Source: DASYQD01 sp963837455 (GTDB lineage Bacteria; Acidobacteriota; Thermoanaerobaculia; Multivoradales; JAIOJS01). From it: a stretch of 64,000 bases of DNA. The notes beneath the pieces are model-generated. The model searched no databases. It saw only the letters and a program-made list of their open reading frames with translations, and was not told the DNA's origin. Numbering within the stretch: position 1 is the stretch's first letter; each line of letters opens with the position of its first letter. Shown piece after piece: positions 8,527-15,454 of this stretch. The translations under genes were made by a program, and so were the position numbers. The stretch spans positions 439,322-503,321 of the forward strand of contig CAWINM010000002.1 in NCBI GenBank assembly GCA_963837455.1, written 5' to 3'.

Positions 8527-9595
8527 GCAGACAGACGGCCGCAGCAAGCGCGCGAAGCGCCTCGAGCAGCTCGTCACCGTGATTCCCGGCTCACTCGGCG
8601 CGCTCGCGCTCGCGTACCTCGACGATCTGCGCTTGCGCAACTACTCGCCGCACACGGTGCGAGGGGCGACGATCCACGTGCGGCTCTTCCTCACCTGGTG
8701 CGAGGAGCGCGGCACGACCGAGCCGGCGCAGCTCACGCTGTCGCTGCTGCAGCGCTATCAGGCCCATCTCTTCCACCACCTCAAAGAGGACGGCCGCCGT
8801 CTCTCGTTTCAGTCCCAGTGGGATCGGCTGGGCGGCCTGCGGCGCTTCTGCACGTGGATGCACCGTCACGGCCACCTCGAGCACAACCCCGCCCATCATC
8901 TCGAGCTGCCGCGCGTCGAGAAGCGCTTGCCGCGCGGCGTGCTGACCGCCGAACAGGCCGAGGCGGTGATTGCACAAGCCGACGTGACGACGCCGCGCGG
9001 CCTGCGCGATCGCGCGCTGATGGAGCTGCTCTACGCGACAGGCATCCGCCGTGGCGAGGTCGAGCGGCTGCGCATCGAGGATGTCGACTTCGCAGCGGGC
9101 CTCGTGCGCGTGGCCCTCGGCAAGGGTAACAAGGAGCGTCTCGTGCCGATCTCCGAGCGTGCCGCCGCGTGGATCGAGAAGTATCTCGAGGACAGCCGGC
9201 CGCAGCTCGTGCGAAGGAAAGATCCCGGCACTCTGTTTGTCGGCCGCTTCGGCCAACCGATCCGCGGTGGCCAGCTCGGCAAGATCGTGCGCCAGCACGT
9301 CGCTGCGTCGGGCATCGGCAAGGACGGCTCGTGCCACATGTTTCGCCACACTCTCGCGACGCTGATGCTCGAAGGCGGAGCGGACCTGCGCTACGTGCAA
9401 CAGATGCTCGGGCACGCCACGATCGCGACGACGGAGATCTACACGCACGTCGCGCTGCGCAAGCTCAAGGAGGTGCACGCCGCAACGCATCCCGCGGCGC
9501 GGCTCTCGCGGCGGCAACGGCGCGAGCTCGGCGATGCGCGCGAGGAGTTTCTCTCTTCCTTAGCCGCTGAGGACGCCGGCGACGTCGAGGACTGA
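8519..9595 (+). CDS. Tyrosine recombinase/integrase, XerC/D-like (cassette 1)
   Basis: This 358-aa protein has an N-terminal core-binding (SAM-like) domain (~residues 20-130) and a full catalytic domain. The catalytic residues are all visible: R177 in GIRRGE, K202 in GKGNKER, H273 and R276 in HMFRHT, H299 in LGHATI and the nucleophile Y308 in TEIYTHV. It starts 8 bp inside the primase gene, so the two are probably translated together. Single-recombinase cassettes with a primase point to an integrating or resolving element rather than the chromosomal dimer-resolution Xer system. The 3' end (about 9551-9562) contains TTCCTTAGCCGC, one of several dispersed copies of that motif here. No attachment site could be identified by eye next to the gene. 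Confidence 0.93.
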   Translation: MAEQTDGRSKRAKRLEQLVTVIPGSLGALALAYLDDLRLRNYSPHTVRGATIHVRLFLTWCEERGTTEPAQLTLSLLQRYQAHLFHHLKEDGRRLSFQSQWDRLGGLRRFCTWMHRHGHLEHNPAHHLELPRVEKRLPRGVLTAEQAEAVIAQADVTTPRGLRDRALMELLYATGIRRGEVERLRIEDVDFAAGLVRVALGKGNKERLVPISERAAAWIEKYLEDSRPQLVRRKDPGTLFVGRFGQPIRGGQLGKIVRQHVAASGIGKDGSCHMFRHTLATLMLEGGADLRYVQQMLGHATIATTEIYTHVALRKLKEVHAATHPAARLSRRQRRELGDAREEFLSSLAAEDAGDVED

Positions 9596-9822
9596 GCCGA
9601 AGAGGTCCCACCCCGCACCGACCCGCCTCGAGCCTCCGATCAACAGCCGTGGCACGCGAAGCAGCGGCCCGGCTTTTCGATTTTGCGAACAGCAGTGGCT
9701 TCGAAGAGCCCGGCCCAGGCGGCGGCGGGGCTGGCCGTCCCTGCGGGCACGGGCAGGGACCGCTTCCCCTTGCCAAGGGCCGCGCCGGCCGCAGACGGCC
9801 GTCACGTCCCTTGCAGGTCGCT

Positions 9823-9845
9823 TCCGATAACGCGCCGTTATCGGA
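9823..9845. repeat. Perfect 10-bp inverted repeat
   Basis: TCCGATAACG and CGTTATCGGA are separated by CGC. It lies in repeat block C about 230 bp after the recombinase stop. It could be a terminator without a T-run, a protein-binding site or a recombinase site; the sequence alone does not decide. Confidence 0.55.
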
Positions 9846-10264
9846 CCCTGCCCTCGTCCAGCCCCGCCTTGGGCCGCGCGTCCGCGCGGCCTTGCACATA
9901 AGGGGCTATGTCAACCTGGGCCGGGCTCAGAGCGTGGTGTGCGAGCGATGGTGACTCCGGCAACGACGCCGGGCCTCGTGGTGTAGCGACGTGATCGTGG
10001 TCAGCGGGCGAGGCGGGCCCGTGCGATCCCGCCCTCAGAGATGCGGCCACCAGCCTCGCGGCTCCCCCAACCACCACCCCCTCCCGCCGCGAGCCTGGTG
10101 CTGTGTCTCAAAGAGCCGCGCCGTCGCTTCCGCTTGCTGCGCGCGCCGCCGCTCCGAAGACTCCGCGTCGCCGTGCTCGCGCTGCAGCGCCGGCGCGGAG
10201 GAGGACCGGAGCAGAGCGGAGCGGGGCGATCGTGGCGAGCGCGGATGACTCGGAAGGCGAGGAG

Positions 10265-10297
10265 CCAGCCATGTTTCGCGGCCCGCGAAACGGCTGG
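10265..10297. repeat. Long stem-loop in block C
   Basis: Inner arms GTTTCGCG and CGCGAAAC (10273-10280 and 10284-10291) flank GCC. Outer arms CCAGCC and GGCTGG extend the stem with a 2-nt bulge. This gives 14 paired positions, far more than expected for non-functional spacer. Confidence 0.5.
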
Positions 10298-10765
10298 AAG
10301 ACTGCTCGCTTGGGCTCGCAGAACGAGAGCCGCACACGCGGTTGCAAACTGGCAACGCTGCACCGCGTCCACTGCGCGCGCGTCGCGCCGCAGACGTCGC
10401 TCCTTTGCGCGCGCCGCGGCCGCGGTGCCTCGAGCTCGCCACGGTGCACGAGCACCCCAACCCCTACCTGATTCCGGCTTCTTCGGTCCGCCTCGCCACA
10501 AGGCCCGGCGGGCTCGCTCGTCGAAGGCTCGAGCGTCGGCGTCGCACGAGCGCGCCTGTCGACGATTGGGGAAAAGCTCAGCGGCGCCACCCGGCCGAGC
10601 TGCTCAGCGGAGCCGCTGTCGATCGACGCCAGGCGCGAGAACGCTGCGTGCGGAAACGCCCGGGTGGCGTCCGCTGCAGCGACCAATCGGCGACAGGCAT
10701 CGGAGTCACGAGCGCCGAGCTACGGCCCGCCGGGCGTGCCCCGCTGGCGACGTCGGAGCGCAGCA

Positions 10766-10788
10766 CCACGGCCCGGTGCGGGCCGTGG
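10766..10788. repeat. 10-bp hairpin with GTG loop, first of two copies
   Basis: CCACGGCCCG, GTG, CGGGCCGTGG. The same 23-bp hairpin plus one extra flanking base on each side recurs at 58574-58596, beside the ParE-like gene. The shared sequence between non-coding blocks C and B shows one repeat family. Confidence 0.7.
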
Positions 10789-11010
10789 GCGGAGGCCCCG
10801 GAGTCGGAGGCGGCTAAGGAAAGAACCCCGCGGCGCCGTCCACCGCCAGCTCTTCTCCTTAGCTGCCTTCCGCTCTGGGCGTAGAATCCGAGCTGCCGAT
10901 CGATCTTTGAAAACTGCCCCGCGCCGCCGGCGAGCTGCCGCCGCTCGGGAACCTCGCATCAGGGAAGTCGCTGCTGCCCCTCAGGATCTCGCGTCAACGA
11001 TCCTGATTAC

Positions 11011-11742
11011 ATGCATGCCCGGTATTACAAGCCGCTGATTGGGAGATTCCTGAGCGTTGATAGGCATCCTGGCCACTCGCGCGCCCCGCAGTCATGGAAC
11101 CGCTACGGGTACACCCGCGGCAACCCACTGAAGTATTTCGATCCCGATGGATTGGATGTAGTGATTGCCCGCGGTGACCGAGCAGCCTTCGCGCGCGCTT
11201 ACGCCGGCTCCGCCACTTTGCGGGCGGAGTTCAACGCCGCAAACTCAAACCGCCAGATTCTTGTCCGTTTGTCGTTGACGGCCAGAAATCTGCTTCCCTA
11301 CCCAAGCACAAACGGAGACACGCATTGGGCGGGGAAATTCTCCCAAAACTACCTGACTAAGAAGTGGTCTGGTGCCATCAATAGCCTCGTCGTTATCGAT
11401 AACGACCCTCGGCGGGAGGCGTCATACTTCGCTCACGAGCTGCACCATGACAACGAGCTGGCCGCCAATGGCTACTTTAGAAAGACTCCGGGCTTCCGCG
11501 AGAACTCCAGCGATAGAGAGAATGGTGAGACGGCGGGCGCTCAGCAGGCCGAGAAGGACGCCTTTAGTGACACTGCCGCTGGCCCGGCCGTCTCCTTGTC
11601 GGATGGCGATTTGACGAATATGTTTTCACACTCCTCAGATTGGGATGACTTGACCGACGAGCAGCGGCAGCAATGCCTCTCCGATGTCGCCTGTCTTGCT
11701 CTTGGAGGTTATGGTGCTCCCGCAGGCCCTCCACCAAGGTGA
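11011..11742 (+). CDS. Orphan Rhs core-tip cassette with HExxH metallopeptidase-like domain
   Basis: The frame begins abruptly inside the Rhs core. MHARYYKPLIGRFLSVDR corresponds to MHARFYSPLLGRFLSADR of the first Rhs gene, including near-identical codons around YMHAR. There is no shell upstream and no Shine-Dalgarno before ATG 11011, so this looks like a displaced tip awaiting recombination onto a full Rhs gene, as with orphan tips of Escherichia coli rhs loci. After DPDGLD the ~190-aa tip contains AHELHH (H142, E143, H146), a zinc-peptidase HExxH motif. Position and size recall the M91/NleD-like peptidase toxins of polymorphic systems, but that family is inferred. A lipoprotein gene follows after 7 bp, and a decayed copy of the tip's last 62 residues occurs at 13.9 kb. 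Confidence 0.8.
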   Translation: MHARYYKPLIGRFLSVDRHPGHSRAPQSWNRYGYTRGNPLKYFDPDGLDVVIARGDRAAFARAYAGSATLRAEFNAANSNRQILVRLSLTARNLLPYPSTNGDTHWAGKFSQNYLTKKWSGAINSLVVIDNDPRREASYFAHELHHDNELAANGYFRKTPGFRENSSDRENGETAGAQQAEKDAFSDTAAGPAVSLSDGDLTNMFSHSSDWDDLTDEQRQQCLSDVACLALGGYGAPAGPPPR

Positions 11743-11749
11743 TGATCTG

Positions 11750-12457
11750 TTGAGATGCTGCGTTCTTCTACCGCTGTTGCTGTTCGCGGCGTGTTCGGCG
11801 GCGCGGACGCGGCCTGTGGAACACAATGACTCGCTAATTGCCGTAAGGCTCGCAGAGGCGAGGCAGGCGCGCAATACAGCCGCACTTGGTCTGGCAGAGG
11901 AGGTCTTGCAGGATGCTTTGCAGCATCGACGTTACTATTCTGCCGACACTAGAGTGGCGGCGATTGTCTACATCGAGGACTTGGGCCTAAAGAAGTGCGC
12001 CCCGCTGCTGCGGCAAGTGGCAGCGATGAGATTCGAGGGCCGCGAGGGCTTCAAGAAGACGGCTGATGTTCTCACAATTGCCAAGGCTCTCGATGCTTTG
12101 ACCCGTTGGGCTGACTTGGAGGCTATCCCCTTAAACCGGGAGCGCCTTGAGAGCGACTACTGGCTTCAGGCGGCGGCTCTTGGCAATCTCGCACAACTCA
12201 AGGACTGGGAGTCGACTGGAAGAGTGCTGGAAGTTCTTGCGCGAGATGACTTCGAGGATTCGCACCTAGAGGTGGTCGTAAACGGTATTGAGTTTCTGGC
12301 GCGATCTCCAAGAGTGGATGCCGGGGCTTGCCGCCTATTAGGGAAGGTGCGTCGTGCATATCCATTCTGCGGGGACCCGTCGGAGAAATGGAGGTGCGGC
12401 CGTATGTGGAATGGCCTTGACGTGATAGCGCGTGCGGCCTCGTGTTCCCCGAGATGA
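11750..12457 (+). CDS. Lipoprotein, probable immunity partner of the HExxH tip (copy 1)
   Basis: This 235-aa protein starts at TTG 11750, with AAGGTG about 8 nt upstream. That start gives a short lipoprotein signal whose hydrophobic run ends in LLLFAAC, with Cys15 as acceptor. Upstream Met codons in the frame lie in the tip gene and would bury the signal. The mature protein is helix-rich with repeated Ala/Leu patterns (LGLAEEVLQDAL, CAPLLRQVAAM, IAKALDALTRWAD), suggesting an alpha-solenoid, HEAT-like fold. A Cys-rich C-terminus ends the protein. It is clearly paralogous to the protein at 14.05-14.77 kb, and each copy follows a copy of the same tip end, which supports an immunity role. Lipidation implies action outside the cytoplasm. 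The immunity function itself is inferred. Confidence 0.75.
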   Translation: MRCCVLLPLLLFAACSAARTRPVEHNDSLIAVRLAEARQARNTAALGLAEEVLQDALQHRRYYSADTRVAAIVYIEDLGLKKCAPLLRQVAAMRFEGREGFKKTADVLTIAKALDALTRWADLEAIPLNRERLESDYWLQAAALGNLAQLKDWESTGRVLEVLARDDFEDSHLEVVVNGIEFLARSPRVDAGACRLLGKVRRAYPFCGDPSEKWRCGRMWNGLDVIARAASCSPR

Positions 12458-12465
12458 GTGTACTG

Positions 12466-13591
12466 TACTCATAGCTGCGAAACTTAGGACGCATTGAGAC
12501 GTACTAGAGTGCATGGACTTGAGCACGCGGCGCGACGCACGGAGTCTTTCTCATTCCACCCTGGAGGAGATGCGCCGGTTGGCTGTTCGTCGCGTGTTGG
12601 CTGGCGCGAGCCAAGCGGCAGTGAGTGCCAGCATCGAGGTGCATCCGCGGACGGTTTGCAAATGGATGGCTTGGCACAGGGCCAAGGGTGCAGTGGCGCT
12701 GGCGAGCCGTCGCTCGAGTGGGCGTCCGCCGGCCTTGCGCAGCGAGGAAGTCGAAGAACTGCGGCGCATCATCGTGGGCAAGAACCCGCTGCAGTTGAAC
12801 TTCGGCACGGCGCTTTGGACGATTCCCATCCTTCAGCAGTTGATCGCCAGCAAGTTCGGAAGAGCGCTCCACGGGACGACCATCGGCCGGCTGCTGCATC
12901 GCATTGGGCTGACACCGCAACGACCCACGCGCCGGGCGTTCCAGCGCGACGATCTCGAGTGTCAACGCTGGGCCAGTGAGCAGTTTCCTGCGATCGTGAG
13001 GCGGGCCAAGAAGCTCCAGGCGTCGCTGCTGTTCGTGGACGAGGCTGGCGTCCATGAGAACGCCCCCGTAGGTACGACATGGGCAGAGCGCGGGCACCGA
13101 CCGACGATTCGCGCTAGCGGCAGTCGTCGGAAGGTCAATGTGATCTCGGCGATCAGCCCGCGCGGCCGTTTCTGGTTCCGTTGCTTCAAGGGAATGCTCA
13201 ACTCGCCCAAGTTCGTCGAGTTCCTTGCAGCGATGCTCCACGATCTGCGCGGGCGAATCCTCCTGGTGATCGATCGTCATCCGGCGCACACGGCCGCTGC
13301 CACTCGGCGCTTTCTCCTCGCCAACGCCGATCGCCTCGAAGCGCACTACCTCCCGGCCTACGCACCGGATATGAACCCCGACGAACACGTCTGGGCTCAC
13401 CTCAAGGGCCTGTTTCGCCGAGCGCCACTGCAGCAGGGCGAAGACCTGCACGATTCCGTGGCTGAGGCCATGACCGAGATCGCAGCCGACCGCGATCTTC
13501 TTCGCAGCTTCTTCAAGCATCCCGAAGTCGCTTACGTCAAGGCTGCATTGAAATGGTAGTGGTCACGTCCCAAGTTACGCAGACATGAGTA
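12466..13591 (+). mobile_element. Complete IS630-family insertion sequence with TA target duplication
   Basis: Imperfect terminal inverted repeats match at 22 of 26 positions: 12466-12491 against the reverse complement of 13566-13591, both starting TACTCAT. The outer TA at each end is the duplicated target expected for IS630/mariner elements. The element encloses one intact transposase gene. It lies between the first lipoprotein gene and the remnant of the second tip, so it inserted into the duplicated toxin/immunity region. Confidence 0.9.
12513..13559 (+). CDS. IS630-family transposase
   Basis: This is an intact 348-aa DDE transposase. The N-terminal half has helix-turn-helix DNA-binding segments (RRVLAGASQAAVSASIEV, HPRTVCKWMAWHR). 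The catalytic half shows the IS630 pattern: D176 in FVDEAGV, D254 in VIDRHPAH and E291 in YAPDMNPDEHVWAHLK, with 36 residues between the last two. The frame is complete, and both inverted repeats and the TA flanks are present, so the element may be active. A single ORF without frameshift is one of the two common IS630 layouts. Its insertion separates two copies of an Rhs tip/immunity module. Confidence 0.95.
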   Translation: MDLSTRRDARSLSHSTLEEMRRLAVRRVLAGASQAAVSASIEVHPRTVCKWMAWHRAKGAVALASRRSSGRPPALRSEEVEELRRIIVGKNPLQLNFGTALWTIPILQQLIASKFGRALHGTTIGRLLHRIGLTPQRPTRRAFQRDDLECQRWASEQFPAIVRRAKKLQASLLFVDEAGVHENAPVGTTWAERGHRPTIRASGSRRKVNVISAISPRGRFWFRCFKGMLNSPKFVEFLAAMLHDLRGRILLVIDRHPAHTAAATRRFLLANADRLEAHYLPAYAPDMNPDEHVWAHLKGLFRRAPLQQGEDLHDSVAEAMTEIAADRDLLRSFFKHPEVAYVKAALKW

Positions 13592-13661
13592 ACTCCTCGC
13601 CGCGCCCCGTCTCGACCGCGGTGGTGGTGGCTGGCATCGTTGCTTCCGAAAGGAGGCAGGG

Positions 13662-13745
13662 ATGCAAGAGGTGTTGGAGAGGTTTCTGCGCGAGGCGACG
13701 AATCGGGGGGTACGGTACTCGGGAGAGCAACTGGCACAGTCGTGA
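13662..13745 (+). CDS. Possible 27-aa small ORF with strong ribosome-binding site
   Basis: An ATG is preceded by AAAGGAGGCAGGG, one of the best Shine-Dalgarno sequences in the window. It opens a 27-codon frame (MQEVLERFLREATNRG...) predicted to be a short amphipathic helix. It may be the surviving start of a gene truncated near the IS630 insertion, or chance. Low confidence. Confidence 0.3.
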   Translation: MQEVLERFLREATNRGVRYSGEQLAQS

Positions 13746-13855
13746 CCACCACGGCGCGTACCGAGGGCCTAATCATTGGTCTGGCCCCATCGACAGCTCC
13801 GTTGCACGCGACACGCCGCACAGACGCATCGGAGACGCTCTCGGCACATCCGACC

Positions 13856-14044
13856 GAGTCCGACGCCTTTGATGAGGCTGAGGCCAGCGGGGACCCATCG
13901 CTGGCATCCGATGATCAGACTCGTATATTTATGAATTCCACGATGTGGGATGCCTTGTCAACAAGTCAACAGCAAGAATGCCTCTCGAATGTCGCGAGTC
14001 TCGCAATGTCGTGGTACATGCTTCCGGACTTTTCTCCCCGCTAG
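13856..14044 (+). pseudogene. C-terminal remnant of a second copy of the HExxH Rhs tip
   Basis: The last 62 codons align without gaps to the end of the orphan tip at 11.0-11.7 kb. ESDAFDEAEASGDPSLASDD matches EKDAFSDTAAGPAVSLSDGD, and QQECLSNVASLA matches RQQCLSDVACLA. The peptidase motif and Rhs core are missing. The frame extends upstream to 13640 without further similarity. IS630 sits just upstream, so the tip was probably cut off during or after duplication. Confidence 0.75.
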
Positions 14045-14048
14045 GTCC

Positions 14049-14765
14049 ATGAAGATTCCCAGTATGCTTGGCCTTGTTGTCATGGTCGTTGTTGCGGCAA
14101 ATCTAGGCGCGACTGCCGCAGCGCGACTTCAATCGGACGAGACGATTGCAATTAGGCTGTCGACGGCCAGGATCGCTGCGGATTCGTCGCTGGCTGGATT
14201 GGCGGAGGGAGTGCTGAAGGACGCGATGGAGGGAAAACGATACTCTGCGGCGACTCAGAGTGCTGCAATCGCCTATCTGAGAGACCTGCGCCTGACAGAA
14301 TACGCGCCACTTCTACGCAGCGCTGCGTCGATGAAGCCGAGCGAGTCGGCAGCCAGGCGGCTTGCAGACCTGATTGCGATCACGGAGGCTCTTGACACGC
14401 TGCGAGCGTGGGCGGATCCCAAGGCGGTTCCGCTCAATCGTGCCCGGGTTTGGGATCACTACTGGATCCAGGCCGCTGCTGTCGCTAATCTGCGAAAGCT
14501 GGGAGACTGGAAGTCGACAGCCTCCGTTCTTCGCGTGATCAAAACGCTTCCACTTGATGCTAGGCATCAGACTAACATTGTCGAGGCGCTCGAGTTCTTG
14601 GTCCAGTCGCCGGTATCGGACCAGTCGGCCTGCGAGGCGATCGAGAGGATCGATGAGGTCTATGGCGACTGCAACAGACCCTCTGAGCTGTGGCGTTGCG
14701 GGGAGATCGGAGTACCTCTCGAACAGCTGAGAGCAAAGCTCAGTTGTCCCCCTACGAATCGGTAG
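14049..14765 (+). CDS. Secreted paralog of the tip-associated immunity lipoprotein (copy 2)
   Basis: This 238-aa protein starts 4 bp after the tip remnant. The N-terminus is a Sec-type signal (MKIPSMLGLVVMVVVAANLG, then ATAAA) without the lipobox Cys of copy 1, so it is probably a soluble exported form. The rest aligns along its length with the lipoprotein at 11.75-12.46 kb: LAEGVLKDAM with LAEEVLQDAL, YAPLLRSAASM with CAPLLRQVAAM, WADPKAVPLNRARV with WADLEAIPLNRERL, SELWRCG with SEKWRCG. It is intact although its toxin partner is reduced to a stub. Retained orphan immunity genes are common in polymorphic toxin loci, where they protect against siblings with the older tip. The ribosome site is weak. 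Confidence 0.75.
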   Translation: MKIPSMLGLVVMVVVAANLGATAAARLQSDETIAIRLSTARIAADSSLAGLAEGVLKDAMEGKRYSAATQSAAIAYLRDLRLTEYAPLLRSAASMKPSESAARRLADLIAITEALDTLRAWADPKAVPLNRARVWDHYWIQAAAVANLRKLGDWKSTASVLRVIKTLPLDARHQTNIVEALEFLVQSPVSDQSACEAIERIDEVYGDCNRPSELWRCGEIGVPLEQLRAKLSCPPTNR

Positions 14766-15209
14766 CCTTCTCCCGTGAACCCTCAGGCCGTGCCGCCCAT
14801 AGTGTGAGAGAAGCAAGCAGCCAGCATGCTGGTGGCGCGCTGTGCTGGTGCCGTGGCGACGGTGATGGCGATCCGGCCGGCCGAGATGGGCCAGGAGCGG
14901 CAGCCATCGCGGTCGCCAGAGCGGTGGCAGCGGCTCGCTGACGTCGATTTCAGCGCACCCGTGCACACCATGGCCTCGAGAATCAGCGCGATCGCGTCGT
15001 CGGCCCGTAGGGTCGCCGAGAGCAGGTGGCTCAGCCGAAGCCGGTTCGGCAGAACGGCAACGGTGGCGGGAAGAAGCCGCGGGGCAGGCTCTGCCGAGGA
15101 TGCCGACGAAGATCTCGCGCAGGCCAGGCGAGGGCTCGAGCAGGCGACCCTGGAGGGTCTTGGCGGTGATGCCGACGAGAGGCGCGGCGAGCCCGCGATT
15201 CCAAGAGGG
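14766..15209. other. Intergenic region without a recognisable gene
   Basis: About 440 bp. Open frames exist on both strands (14826-15236 plus, 14783-15256 minus), but neither shows a ribosome site, a motif or protein-like composition. A long-decayed gene is possible; I see nothing to name. Confidence 0.4.
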
Positions 15210-15239
15210 TTGACAACCCGCGCCCCCGTTCGGTAGGTT
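15210..15239 (+). promoter_or_regulatory. Candidate promoter of the giant-gene operon
   Basis: A perfect TTGACA (15210-15215), an 18-bp spacer and TAGGTT (15234-15239) lie about 215 bp before the first giant gene. The long leader contains a hairpin (GAGCCGC, loop, GCGGCTC; 15411-15431) just before the start region. Confidence 0.5.
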
Positions 15240-15410
15240 CGCCGCCTCACCTTCATGCCCCGTCCGGATTCCCGCTCTGTTCCGGCCGGGTTCTGGCTCG
15301 GGCCCTCTCCCCGAGCACTCTGGGGAAGGGACCTCGGATCCGATTCCCCGCTCAGTCAGCCTGTCGGATGTGCGCTTGGTCTGCGCCCTGCGGCGCGCAT
15401 GTCTTGCGGT

Positions 15411-15431
15411 GAGCCGCGTTTCCAGCGGCTC
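15411..15431 (+). promoter_or_regulatory. Leader hairpin upstream of the giant gene
   Basis: Perfect 7-bp arms GAGCCGC and GCGGCTC flank a 7-nt loop, ending about 10 nt before the GGGAGGAAG ribosome site. It could modulate translation or mRNA stability. Confidence 0.4.
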
Positions 15432-15454
15432 CTGTCATCCCCTGGGAGGAAGGC

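Larger units (their letters stand above)
9596..10996. repeat. Non-coding block C with BIME-like and palindromic repeats
   Basis: About 1.4 kb has no credible gene; the open frames here are GC-rich artefacts. It carries pieces of the repeat family found in blocks A (55.9-56.6 kb) and B (57.75-58.6 kb). GGCGGGCCCGTGCG at 10012-10025, preceded by a related GGTGACT...GCC segment (9941-10010), is in the same orientation as A and B. A segment at about 10658-10745 matches the first unit of A and B in inverted orientation. Several strong hairpins are listed separately. It lies between the recombinase of cassette 1 and an orphan Rhs tip. Confidence 0.7.

Noticed and set aside
9596..9660. Attachment site or tRNA immediately after recombinase 1
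   Set aside because: No tRNA-like structure or duplicated core could be found by eye beside the gene.
10041..10817. Overlapping frames in the 10-kb repeat block
   Set aside because: Arg/Ala-rich translations without motifs; the DNA belongs to a repeat family shared with other non-coding blocks.
14783..15256. Gene on either strand between the immunity paralog and the giant operon
   Set aside because: No ribosome site, motif or recognisable similarity; left as intergenic.
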